DNA of 64,000 bases from JAIRVZ01 sp031553415 (lineage in GTDB: Bacteria > Bacteroidota > Bacteroidia > Bacteroidales > Azobacteroidaceae), in the NCBI GenBank assembly GCA_031553415.1, contig JAVBLO010000005.1, forward strand, positions 1 to 64,000, written 5' to 3'. The translations under genes were made by a program, and so were the position numbers. Below are positions 7,590 through 15,733 of the stretch, in pieces. Positions within the stretch are counted from its first letter, which is position 1, and every line of letters starts with the position of its first letter. A model generated the notes under the pieces. It worked only from the letters and a program-made list of their open reading frames with translations. It was not told the origin of the DNA and made no database searches.

Positions 7590-7680
7590 TTAAAAATGAA
7601 AAATGAAAAACGGGTAACTCCCGCTTCATCTTTAATATTTCACTTTTAATTTTTAATTTTTAATTTTTAATTTCTCAATC
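7590..7680. repeat. Low-complexity spacer with imperfect inverted words
   Basis: The spacer between frdC and frdA starts with copies of AAAAATG and ends with four copies of a TTTTTAA word, giving an imperfect inverted repeat around a small CGGG-TAACT-CCCG hairpin. The same words recur at 37879-37966 and inside the GH30 gene. It may tune the relative expression of frdC and frdA. Confidence 0.55.
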
Positions 7681-9624
7681 ATGACAAAGATAGATTCAAA
7701 AATACCTCAGGGTCCATTAGCTGAAAAATGGACCAATTATAAAAATCATCAGAAATTGGTGAATCCTGCCAATAAACGCCGCATCGATGTCATTGTCGTT
7801 GGAACAGGCCTGGCTGGTGCTTCTGCCGCTGCTTCCCTTGGTGAAATGGGATTCAATGTGTTAAATTTCTGTCTTCAGGATTCTCCCCGCCGCGCACACT
7901 CTATTGCTGCCCAGGGAGGTATCAATGCTGCCAAGAATTATCAAAACGATGGAGACTCGGTTTATCGTTTATTCTATGATACCATTAAAGGTGGTGACTA
8001 CCGTGCACGCGAAGCTAACGTTTATCGTCTGGCAGAAGTAGCAAACAGCATCATCGACCAATGTGTGGCTCAGGGAGTTCCTTTCGCACGCGAATACGGC
8101 GGTTTGCTCGACAACCGTTCTTTTGGAGGAGCACAGGTTTCGCGCACTTTCTATGCTAAAGGTCAAACCGGACAACAATTATTATTAGGCGCTTATTCAG
8201 CATTAAGCCGTCAGGTTAATAAAGGTTCGGTTAAATTATATACCCGTTACGAAATGTTGGATTTGGTGATTATCGAAGGCCGTGCCCGCGGTATTATCGC
8301 CCGCAACTTAGTAACTGGAAAAATTGAAAGATTTTCGGCTCATGCTGTTGTTATCGGATCAGGAGGATATGGAAATACATTCTTCCTTTCCACTAACGCA
8401 ATGGGTTCTAATGGTTCGGCTGCTTTACAATGTTATAAAAAAGGAGCTTACTTTGCAAATCCTTGTTTCGCACAAATCCACCCGACTTGTATTCCCGTTC
8501 ACGGAGAATTCCAGTCTAAGCTGACATTGATGTCGGAATCACTGCGTAACGATGGCCGCATTTGGGTTCCTAAAAAGAAAGAAGATGCAGAAGCCATCCG
8601 TGCAGGTAAATTAAAACCAACTCAGATTAAAGAAGAAGATCGCGACTACTATCTGGAAAGAAGATATCCTGCTTTTGGGAACTTAGTTCCCCGTGATGTA
8701 GCTTCACGAGCAGCTAAAGAGCGTTGTGACGCCGGTTTCGGAGTTGGCGCTACAGGTTTGGCTGTCTATCTTGATTTCTCAGATGCTATCAACCGTCTGG
8801 GAATGAAAACAGTAGAAGCCCGTTATGGTAACTTGTTCCAGATGTATGAAAAAATTGTAGACGACAATCCGTATGAAACTCCAATGATGATTTATCCGGC
8901 GATTCACTACACTATGGGAGGTATCTGGGTCGATTATGAACTGATGACTTCTATTCCCGGCCTGTTTGCTATCGGTGAAGCTAACTTCTCCGACCATGGC
9001 GCCAACCGTCTGGGAGCATCGGCATTGATGCAAGGATTGGCTGATGGATATTTCGTTCTTCCTTATACAATTCAAAACTATTTGGCTGATCAAATCCGCG
9101 TACCACGTTTCAGTACTGATTTGCCAGAATTCCAAAAAGCAGAAGATGAAATCAACGAAAAAGTTGCCAAATTAATGAGCATCAAGGGTAAACGTTCTGT
9201 TGATTCTATCCATAAAGAACTTGGCTTAATCATGTGGGATTATGTAGGAATGGGACGTACAAAAGAATCTCTGGAAACAGCTTTGAAGAGACTGAAAGAA
9301 GTGAAAACAGAATTCTGGACAAACGTTCGTATTCCGGGAGAAGCCAATACATTGAATGTTGAATTGGAAAAAGCCTTGCGTGTGGCAGACTTCTTAGAAA
9401 TCGGCTACCTGATGGCTTTAGACGGATTGAACCGTAATGAATCTTGCGGAGGTCACTTCCGTGAAGAATATCAAACTCCTGATGGAGAAGCGCTCCGTGA
9501 TGATGACAACTATTCATACGCAGCTTGCTGGAAGTATACAGGAGATGATAAGGAACCGGAACTTATCAAAGAAGTGCTTGATTACGAATTCATTCAACGT
9601 CAACAAAGAAATTACAAAGCATAA
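7681..9624 (+). CDS. frdA: Fumarate reductase / succinate dehydrogenase flavoprotein subunit
   Basis: Catalytic FAD subunit of 647 residues that interconverts fumarate and succinate at the inner face of the membrane. The dinucleotide-binding motif VVGTGLAGASAAASLGEMG lies at residues 39-57. The covalent-FAD histidine is H73 in RRAHSIAAQGGINAA. The substrate-site segments HPTCIPVHGEFQ and YLERRYPAFGNLVPRDVASR follow, with the capping and FAD-contact motif SDHGANRLGASALMQGLADG near residue 440. The C-terminal helical domain contains NRNESCGGHFREEYQTPDGE. The length suits the B-type FrdA family, which is somewhat larger than the E. coli enzyme. frdB starts 6 bases downstream, so the subunits are translated from one message. 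Confidence 0.96.
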   Translation: MTKIDSKIPQGPLAEKWTNYKNHQKLVNPANKRRIDVIVVGTGLAGASAAASLGEMGFNVLNFCLQDSPRRAHSIAAQGGINAAKNYQNDGDSVYRLFYDTIKGGDYRAREANVYRLAEVANSIIDQCVAQGVPFAREYGGLLDNRSFGGAQVSRTFYAKGQTGQQLLLGAYSALSRQVNKGSVKLYTRYEMLDLVIIEGRARGIIARNLVTGKIERFSAHAVVIGSGGYGNTFFLSTNAMGSNGSAALQCYKKGAYFANPCFAQIHPTCIPVHGEFQSKLTLMSESLRNDGRIWVPKKKEDAEAIRAGKLKPTQIKEEDRDYYLERRYPAFGNLVPRDVASRAAKERCDAGFGVGATGLAVYLDFSDAINRLGMKTVEARYGNLFQMYEKIVDDNPYETPMMIYPAIHYTMGGIWVDYELMTSIPGLFAIGEANFSDHGANRLGASALMQGLADGYFVLPYTIQNYLADQIRVPRFSTDLPEFQKAEDEINEKVAKLMSIKGKRSVDSIHKELGLIMWDYVGMGRTKESLETALKRLKEVKTEFWTNVRIPGEANTLNVELEKALRVADFLEIGYLMALDGLNRNESCGGHFREEYQTPDGEALRDDDNYSYAACWKYTGDDKEPELIKEVLDYEFIQRQQRNYKA

Positions 9625-9630
9625 GAAGTC

Positions 9631-10386
9631 ATGGAAAAAGTTATCAATATAAATTTAAAAGTCTGGCGTCAAATAGGGCCGAAGGCCAAGGGCGCATTCG
9701 AAACATATAAGTTGGATGGAATTTCGGGAGATACTTCATTCCTGGAAATGTTGGATATCCTGAATGAGAAATTAATCAACGATGGCAAGGAACCCATAGT
9801 ATTTGATCACGACTGCCGCGAAGGTATTTGTGGTATGTGTTCTTTATATGTAAACGGTCGTCCGCACGGACCTGATGAAGATATTACAACCTGCCAGTTA
9901 CATATGCGTAAATTCAAAGACGGAGAAACAATTACTGTTGAACCATGGCGTTCGGCAGGTTTCCCTGTTATCCGCGATTTGATGGTCGATCGTTCAGCTT
10001 TCGACAAAATCATCCAGGCCGGAGGATATGTATCTGTAAATACAGGTGGAATCCCTGATGCTAACGCAATTCCTATTTCCAAAATTGATGCTGATGAAGC
10101 CATGGATTCAGCTTCATGCATTGGTTGCGGAGCATGCGTAGCCGCTTGTAAGAATGGTTCAGCCATGTTATTCGTTTCTGCAAAAGTCAGCCAGTTGGCA
10201 TTATTGCCTCAAGGTAGAATTGAAGCCCCCCTCCGTGCAAAAGCCATGGTTGCCAAAATGGATGAATTAGGCTTCGGGAACTGTACAAATACAGCAGCTT
10301 GTGAGCAAGAGTGTCCTAAAAATATTTCAATCAGTAATATTGCCCGCTTGAACAGAGAGTTTTTGAAGGCAAAGTTTGCAGACTGA
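9631..10386 (+). CDS. frdB: Fumarate reductase / succinate dehydrogenase iron-sulfur subunit
   Basis: Electron-transfer subunit of 251 residues linking FAD in FrdA to haem in FrdC. An N-terminal ferredoxin-like domain carries the 2Fe-2S ligands in DCREGICGMCSLYVNG and the later TTCQLHM. The C-terminal domain has CIGCGACVAACKNGS for the 4Fe-4S cluster and NCTNTAACEQECPKNIS for the 3Fe-4S cluster and the last 4Fe-4S ligand. The start lies 6 bases after the frdA stop. It is last in the operon and followed within 25 bases by a strong terminator hairpin. Confidence 0.96.
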   Translation: MEKVININLKVWRQIGPKAKGAFETYKLDGISGDTSFLEMLDILNEKLINDGKEPIVFDHDCREGICGMCSLYVNGRPHGPDEDITTCQLHMRKFKDGETITVEPWRSAGFPVIRDLMVDRSAFDKIIQAGGYVSVNTGGIPDANAIPISKIDADEAMDSASCIGCGACVAACKNGSAMLFVSAKVSQLALLPQGRIEAPLRAKAMVAKMDELGFGNCTNTAACEQECPKNISISNIARLNREFLKAKFAD

Positions 10387-10407
10387 AATTAAAAAAATTA
10401 AGCTAAT

Positions 10408-10457
10408 GAAGGGAATGAAAAATCAATTTCATTCCCTTCTTTTTTGTTTTTATTTTT
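10408..10457 (+). terminator. Intrinsic terminator of frdCAB
   Basis: A 13-bp perfect stem (GAAGGGAATGAAA at 10408-10420 with its complement at 10427-10439), a 6-base loop, then a long T-rich run to about 10457. It is placed just after the frdB stop. Confidence 0.92.
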
Positions 10458-10473
10458 AGAAGATGTATCTTTG
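10443..10473 (+). promoter_or_regulatory. Promoter of the polysaccharide cluster
   Basis: TTTG at 10443-10446, a 19-base spacer, then TATCTTTG at 10466-10473: a complete match to the Bacteroidota consensus. The -33 box sits inside the T-tract of the frd terminator. Transcription would begin near 10480, giving a leader of about 70 bases before the first glycosyltransferase. Confidence 0.75.
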
Positions 10474-10551
10474 AACCTTGTTAATAACTTGTTGATAAGA
10501 TATTGAAAAATTACGCATACACCACAAAACGAAATTGATATCTATTAAAAA

Positions 10552-11841
10552 ATGAGGATACTCCAAGTCGCAAATAATGATTTTTATTCTACCTTTGGAG
10601 GAGGACAAGTATATGTCAAAAATCTGGTAGATGAGATGATTAATCAAAATCAGGATGTGGTTGTATTTTCCAAAAGTAATAAGATCAAACAACATCATGA
10701 TTTTATAGTACAGGAATATAGAGGCGCTCCGGTTTATGAGTTTTTCTCATTTGACAAATCAATATTAAAAGAAAAAATACGCCAGGTAAAACCGGATATT
10801 CTGCACTTGCACGCCAATAAAGCATTGTTTTCGGAAATTTGTAAAGAACTATCAATCCCTTGCATTATTACAGCTCATCATGGAGGCATTACTTGTCCGG
10901 CTGGCACTTTATTAAATTATAAAGATGAAATATGCCATGTGGCTGCGTCCCAGAAAGAATGTTTGCCATGTGTTCTCAAAGGCATAAAAGCCGGATATTT
11001 ATTTTATCCTTTTTTGAAAAAATTGCCTGTATCCATAAAGCTTTCCACAGGAAAATTTTTACGCAAAATGCCATTTATGTACTTTGTTTCGCCCATAGGA
11101 CTGAGTTCATTATCCATTGAAGAAAAACAAAAAGAATGGCATAAAATTTGTAAAAATGTAAGTTTTATGATTGCGCCATCCAACGCCATAGCCGAAAACA
11201 TGATGCTCAATGGGTTAAACGCAGACAAAATAGAAATAGTTCCTCACGGAATACCCATAAATCCAATAAAAAATAATACTTTTGCACCTGATATACACAA
11301 ACATAAAATCAAATTCTTTTATGTTGGCCGAATTGGTTACATAAAAGGCATACATATTCTGTTAGATGCGTTTTCCAAATTAAAAACTGATGAATGTGAA
11401 TTACATTTGATTGGAGAGTACAAAGGAAAATATGGACAGGATTTAATCAAAAAATATATTCATAGCAAAAATATTTATTTCCACGGAAAAATTCCGCCAG
11501 AGCAAGTCAGTTCAAGAATACAGGAATATGATGTTTTGGTTCATCCTGCAATCTATCTGGAAGTTTTCGGATTGAATATTGCTGAAGCATTGGCAGAAGG
11601 TAAGCCAGTTATTGCTACTCGTTGTGGTGGAGCAGAAATGCAAATAAAAGATGGAGAAAACGGATTATTGATAAATCCTAATAATGTGGAAGAACTGTTG
11701 CACGCAATGACTTGGGTTATTGACCATCCTGAAGAATTGAAACAAATGTCGGAAAAAGCTCCCGAAGGAGTGATCTCAATACATGAACATGCAAAAACTA
11801 TTATAAAAATCTATTATGAAGTTGTGGTAAATGTAAAATAA
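10552..11841 (+). CDS. Glycosyltransferase family 4
   Basis: GT-B fold retaining glycosyltransferase of 429 residues, presumably acting on the cytoplasmic face on a lipid-linked glycan. The N-terminal domain starts with the donor-loop pattern TFGGGQVYVKNL. The C-terminal nucleotide-binding domain has the EX7E motif in EVFGLNIAEALAEGKPVIA followed by GGAEMQIKDGENG. Cysteines near residues 120-145 (GGITCPAGTLL, EICHVA, KECLPCVLKG) form a metal-binding-like cluster also seen in the last GT4 of this cluster. It is the first gene of the cluster, preceded by a near-consensus promoter. Sugar specificity cannot be read from sequence. Confidence 0.88.
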   Translation: MRILQVANNDFYSTFGGGQVYVKNLVDEMINQNQDVVVFSKSNKIKQHHDFIVQEYRGAPVYEFFSFDKSILKEKIRQVKPDILHLHANKALFSEICKELSIPCIITAHHGGITCPAGTLLNYKDEICHVAASQKECLPCVLKGIKAGYLFYPFLKKLPVSIKLSTGKFLRKMPFMYFVSPIGLSSLSIEEKQKEWHKICKNVSFMIAPSNAIAENMMLNGLNADKIEIVPHGIPINPIKNNTFAPDIHKHKIKFFYVGRIGYIKGIHILLDAFSKLKTDECELHLIGEYKGKYGQDLIKKYIHSKNIYFHGKIPPEQVSSRIQEYDVLVHPAIYLEVFGLNIAEALAEGKPVIATRCGGAEMQIKDGENGLLINPNNVEELLHAMTWVIDHPEELKQMSEKAPEGVISIHEHAKTIIKIYYEVVVNVK

Positions 11842-11876
11842 TCACAAACAGAGATGTAAATTTTTGAAAGTAAAAA

Positions 11877-12884
11877 ATGAAAAACAAAGATATTCATCCT
11901 ATTATAAGTATATTCATGCCAGTTTATAATGGAGAAAAATACTTGAGGAAAAGCATAGAATCTGTACTCAATCAAACATTCAAGGATTTTGAGCTTGTAT
12001 GTGTTGATGACACATCTACAGATAATAGTTTTTCTATTTTAGATGAATATTCAAAGATAGACGATCGCATTATTATATATCAAAAGAAACAAGGAGGAAA
12101 TGTTCCTAAATCATGGAATTTTGTGATGCCAAAATTAAGAGGAGAATTTATTACATACATGTCACAAGATGATTTAATGTCTCCCGATAATTTATCAGAA
12201 AATTATAACCGTTATTTGGAAACAGGAGCAGACATTATTGTTCCTGATATGATTTTTTATAATGAAGGAAAAATTAACAAAGATGGGATATATGGACTGA
12301 AAGATAAAATTATATCAGGAGAAGAGGCGTTTTTTCTAAGTTTCTCATGGAAAAATATTCATGGTTTCCCTTTATATAAAGCAGATATAATAAAAAATGA
12401 AATTTTTGATGAAAAAATATATAACAGTGATGAGTATGTTTCCAGAAAATGTTTTTTATTGAGTAATAAGGTAGCTTTTTCAAAAGGAATATTTTATTAT
12501 GGACAAGACAATGAAAATGCTATTACAAAAAAAATTACCTTAAATTCATTTACAACATTATACACAGATAAAATGATTGATGAATTAGCTCAAATGCATT
12601 TTGGGGCAGACAGCATTCAATCAATTGAGATGCAGCAATTAAGAATGTCCAGAATTATGACTCAGCAAGTTTTTTATTTTAGACATAAGCAACAGTTTTC
12701 AGAAATAGAAAGGAAAGAAATTGTAAAAATAATCAAGGAAAATTATAGAAATATTAAGAAGGAACATTTATACAGTGATAATAAGATAAAAAAAATATTA
12801 TATACAAATGGATATCAACTTTACGCTTTTTCCTGTCATGTAAGTACAATGAAACAGAAAATTGGAAATTATATAAAACATTAA
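11877..12884 (+). CDS. Glycosyltransferase family 2
   Basis: GT-A fold inverting transferase of 335 residues. The catalytic core covers about residues 8-120, with the start IISIFMPVYNGEKYLRKSIE, the nucleotide-sugar aspartates in VCVDDTSTDNS and the metal-binding DxD-like YMSQDDLM. The remaining 210 residues are a helical, Lys-rich C-terminal extension with no recognised domain. There is no transmembrane segment, so it should act in the cytoplasm or at the membrane surface. It follows the GT4 gene by 35 bases. Confidence 0.87.
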   Translation: MKNKDIHPIISIFMPVYNGEKYLRKSIESVLNQTFKDFELVCVDDTSTDNSFSILDEYSKIDDRIIIYQKKQGGNVPKSWNFVMPKLRGEFITYMSQDDLMSPDNLSENYNRYLETGADIIVPDMIFYNEGKINKDGIYGLKDKIISGEEAFFLSFSWKNIHGFPLYKADIIKNEIFDEKIYNSDEYVSRKCFLLSNKVAFSKGIFYYGQDNENAITKKITLNSFTTLYTDKMIDELAQMHFGADSIQSIEMQQLRMSRIMTQQVFYFRHKQQFSEIERKEIVKIIKENYRNIKKEHLYSDNKIKKILYTNGYQLYAFSCHVSTMKQKIGNYIKH

Positions 12885-12942
12885 GAAAATCAACATAAAG
12901 TTATTACGATAGAATGAAAAGTTATAATTCAAAATCGTCAAA

Positions 12943-13791
12943 ATGAAACAGGAAGAACAATGGACTACCATCATCAAGCCAAAAACAGGTTTGTTTGATA
13001 TTGATTTTAAAGAATTAATCAAATATAATGATTTATATCAAATGTTTGTTAAGCGGAACATAGTAACGCAATACAAACAAACGATTTTAGGCCCTTTATG
13101 GTTTTTTGTTAATCCTGCCCTGACAACTATCATGTACATGATTGTATTTGGTGGAATTGCAGGGATTTCCACAGATGGTTTACCTCAACCTTTATTTTAT
13201 CTTTCCGGAATATGTTTATGGAACTATTTCTCGACATGTCTTACAAAAACATCTTCGACATTCAATGACAACCAAGGTATTTTTGGCAAAGTATATTTTC
13301 CGCGTTTGATAATGCCATTGAGCACGGTAACCTCTGCCCTACTCACTTTTGGTATCCAATTAGGCTTATTTGTAATTGTATATCTGTATTACATTTTTAC
13401 AGGAATTCATATTTCTCCGAACATCTACATTTTACTCTTACCAGTATTAATATTTATATTAGCGGGATTAGCCTTAGGTTTTGGAATAATCATATCTTCC
13501 ATGACGACCAAATATAAAGACTTAAGCATTTTATTTACATTCGTAGTGCAATTGTGGATGTATGCCACACCTATTATATACCCGTTAAGTATGATGTCTC
13601 CAAAAAAACAATGGATTGCAGCATTAAATCCGGTAACATCTATTGTGGAAACATTCAAATACGCAACTCTGGGAAAAGGGGTATTCAGTTGGGCACAATT
13701 AGGATATAGCTTTGCTTTCATGTGTGTGGTTTTAGGCATCGGAATTGTTGTATTTAATAAAGTACAACGAAGTTTTATGGATACGGTATAG
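12943..13791 (+). CDS. wzm: ABC-2 type polysaccharide export permease (Wzm-like), no adjacent ATPase
   Basis: Integral membrane permease of 282 residues with six predicted helices. It carries the ABC-2 family pattern: an amphipathic N-terminus with DLYQMFVKRNIVTQYKQTIL, then LGPLWFFVNPALTTIMYMIV, and the later QLWMYATPIIYPLSM and NPVTSIVETFKYATLG. Wzm exports undecaprenyl-linked O-antigen or capsule together with the ATPase Wzt, whose gene normally follows directly. Here a GT10 gene follows instead, and no gene with Walker A and ABC signature motifs occurs anywhere in the window. The permease itself looks intact. It may pair with a distant ATPase or be a relic of an earlier export route, because the cluster also encodes Wzx and Wzy. 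Confidence 0.9.
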   Translation: MKQEEQWTTIIKPKTGLFDIDFKELIKYNDLYQMFVKRNIVTQYKQTILGPLWFFVNPALTTIMYMIVFGGIAGISTDGLPQPLFYLSGICLWNYFSTCLTKTSSTFNDNQGIFGKVYFPRLIMPLSTVTSALLTFGIQLGLFVIVYLYYIFTGIHISPNIYILLLPVLIFILAGLALGFGIIISSMTTKYKDLSILFTFVVQLWMYATPIIYPLSMMSPKKQWIAALNPVTSIVETFKYATLGKGVFSWAQLGYSFAFMCVVLGIGIVVFNKVQRSFMDTV

Positions 13792-13861
13792 TTTTAATGC
13801 TGACTGAAATATGTAACTAGGATAATACAATAAAATTCCAAATGAATTTAAAGTACAAAAG

Positions 13862-14848
13862 ATGTCAATAAAAGACGCAAGAAACATTTTTAATTATTAC
13901 AATTCTTTTCAAAAATATCGAAAAGAAAAAAAGAATTCAAGTGCTTATAACATAAAGTTTTTCAATTTCTGGCCACAAGCGATTAGCGACATGTGGTTTT
14001 ATCGTTTTATTCAATCGCGAAATTTATTGTTAAAGTATCCGAAACTGATTATTAATTTCCACTCGACTTTTGGCAAGCAAAGTGCAATCTATTGGACGAA
14101 AGGAGATATAAATATATTTTTCACAGGTGAAAATATCAGAGATATAATAAATCAACCTTATTCTGATCATTTGCTGTCAAATAAAAAAATAGACTTGTCA
14201 TTAGGTTTTGAACACATTTCAGATGACAGATACTTGAGGTTCCCCTTATGGATATTGTATATGTTTGCTCCGGAAGCTACTGAAGAAGACATTATAAAAC
14301 GTTGTAAAGAATTATCATATCCTCATATTGCAATAGAAAAGCGAACAGAGTTCTCATCTCATGTATCGCGTGCAGATACGACGGGCATACGAAAAGAAAT
14401 TTGTGAATCATTGATGACTCTTGGAAAAGTGGATTGTGCCGGTAAATTTATGCACAATGATGATAATTTAGTAAAAAAATATGGAGATAATAAACCTGAA
14501 TATCTAAAAAATTACAAGTTTAATATTTGTCCTGAAAATTCAAATCTGGAAGGTTATGTTACGGAAAAAATATTTGAATCCATTGAGAGTGGATGTATAC
14601 CAATCTATTGGGGCTCAAACAATAAGCCGGAGCCAGATGTATTGAATGAAGATGCCATTTTATTTTGGGAAAAATCTGGTGACAATTCAAAAACAATGGA
14701 ATTTATAAGAGAATTAAATAATTCTCCTGAATTATTGGAAAGTTTCATGAAGCGTGCAAAACTAAAGGAAAATGCACATGAGAAAATAGTATCTTTTTAT
14801 CAGGAACTTGAAGCTAAAATCAAAGCAATCATTGAGCAAAAAGCTTAA
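13862..14848 (+). CDS. GT10 family glycosyltransferase (alpha-1,3/4-fucosyltransferase homologue)
   Basis: Protein of 328 residues. The C-terminal half carries the GT10 donor-binding signature near residues 220-255: YKFNICPENSNLEGYVTEKI followed by ESIESGCIPIYWGS. GT10 enzymes transfer L-fucose from GDP-fucose to GlcNAc or Glc residues, as in Helicobacter FucT and Bacteroides fragilis homologues. The N-terminal half is less conserved and would bind the acceptor (LIINFHSTFGKQSAIYWTKG). No C-terminal heptad repeat like that of H. pylori FucT is present. GDP-fucose synthesis genes are not in the window. The family call is firm; fucose as donor is the usual activity but not proven here. Confidence 0.88.
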   Translation: MSIKDARNIFNYYNSFQKYRKEKKNSSAYNIKFFNFWPQAISDMWFYRFIQSRNLLLKYPKLIINFHSTFGKQSAIYWTKGDINIFFTGENIRDIINQPYSDHLLSNKKIDLSLGFEHISDDRYLRFPLWILYMFAPEATEEDIIKRCKELSYPHIAIEKRTEFSSHVSRADTTGIRKEICESLMTLGKVDCAGKFMHNDDNLVKKYGDNKPEYLKNYKFNICPENSNLEGYVTEKIFESIESGCIPIYWGSNNKPEPDVLNEDAILFWEKSGDNSKTMEFIRELNNSPELLESFMKRAKLKENAHEKIVSFYQELEAKIKAIIEQKA

Positions 14849-14909
14849 AATAAAAACAAAATGATGTAAGTTTTAATTTTATAAATAAGTAAATTGTCAA
14901 AAGAAATAT

Positions 14910-15317
14910 ATGGATGAAAATAGATTAATACAATTACCGAAAATTTTAGATTATCGGGGAAATCTTTCTTTTCTTGAAAGTAACAAACATATACCATTTG
15001 AAATCAAAAGAGTATTTTGGATATATGACGTACCTGGTGGGGAAATCCGGGGCGGACATGCTTACCATGAAAGCGAGGAATTCATAATTGCTTTATCCGG
15101 AAGTTTCGACGTTGTTTTAAATGATGGAGAAAAAGAACACAGATACAATCTAAACCGCTCTTATTATGGAGTTTATGTCCCCAAGATGGTTTGGCGCCAC
15201 ATGGAAAATTTTTCTACCAACTCATTGGCTTTGGTGCTTTCATCTACCCGGTTTTCAGCACAGGATTACATAAGAGAATTTGCAGATTATTTACAACTAA
15301 AAGGAATTCAACAATGA
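14910..15317 (+). CDS. FdtA/QdtA-like cupin (dTDP-hexulose 3,4-ketoisomerase family), diverged active site
   Basis: Small cupin of 135 residues related to the dTDP-4-dehydro-6-deoxyglucose 3,4-ketoisomerases FdtA and QdtA. The fold signature is complete (YRGNLSFLES, FEIKRVFWIYDVPGGE, LNDGEKEHRYNLN, YIREFADYL). However, the active-site pair usually written HAH reads H50-A-Y52 here, and the following conserved His/Gln positions read Glu-Glu (ESEEF versus ECHQF in the next gene). It may therefore be a sugar-binding paralogue, a subunit partner, or an isomerase with altered chemistry. It overlaps the next cupin gene by 4 bases (ATGA), implying translational coupling. Confidence 0.8.
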   Translation: MDENRLIQLPKILDYRGNLSFLESNKHIPFEIKRVFWIYDVPGGEIRGGHAYHESEEFIIALSGSFDVVLNDGEKEHRYNLNRSYYGVYVPKMVWRHMENFSTNSLALVLSSTRFSAQDYIREFADYLQLKGIQQ

Positions 15318-15733
15318 ACAGAAATCTTACCGTATATGATTGTTCAGTGATAGAGTTGCCGCGAATTTCTAACCGAGAGGGAAATATTACTCCGATTCAT
15401 GGAAATGAGAATATTCCTTTCGATATTGAACGGGTATTTTACCTTTACGACATTCCGGGAGGAGAAGATCGGGGAGCTCATGCTCATAAAGAATGCCACC
15501 AGTTTTTGATTGCTGCCAGTGGAAGCTTTGAAATTGTGCTGAATGATGGTAAAAATAAACGCACTGTGACTTTGAACCGTCCATATTTTGGATTGCATAT
15601 TCCTCCTGGTATCTGGGCTGCAGAACAAGGTTTTTCTTCGGGCTCGATTTGCCTGGTATTGACTTCTCATAAATATGATGAGTTTGATTATATCCGGGAT
15701 TATAATGAATTTTTGAAAATAAAAGGACTATGA
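15314..15733 (+). CDS. dTDP-4-dehydro-6-deoxyglucose 3,4-ketoisomerase (FdtA/QdtA family)
   Basis: Moves the keto group from C4 to C3 of dTDP-4-keto-6-deoxyglucose, preparing it for amination to Fuc3N or Qui3N. The protein of 139 residues has the full cupin signature: REGNITPIHG, FDIERVFYLYDIPGGEDRG, then H55-A-H57, the catalytic histidine pair, and a C-terminal DEFDYIRDYNEFLKIKG. The ATG at 15314 overlaps the stop of the upstream cupin. The family aligns from there, so the longer upstream reading is rejected. Whether the product is the galacto (FdtA) or gluco (QdtA) epimer is not decidable by eye; the ankyrin-type formyltransferase next door favours QdtA. The next gene overlaps it by 4 bases. 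Confidence 0.88.
   Translation: MNRNLTVYDCSVIELPRISNREGNITPIHGNENIPFDIERVFYLYDIPGGEDRGAHAHKECHQFLIAASGSFEIVLNDGKNKRTVTLNRPYFGLHIPPGIWAAEQGFSSGSICLVLTSHKYDEFDYIRDYNEFLKIKGL

Noticed and set aside
13792..13861. Possible remnant of wzt after the Wzm permease
   Set aside because: The 70-base gap contains no Walker or ABC signature in any frame.
15191..15313. Upstream in-frame start for the second cupin
   Set aside because: The extra 41 residues lie within the first cupin gene and do not match the family; ATG 15314 with the ATGA overlap is better.
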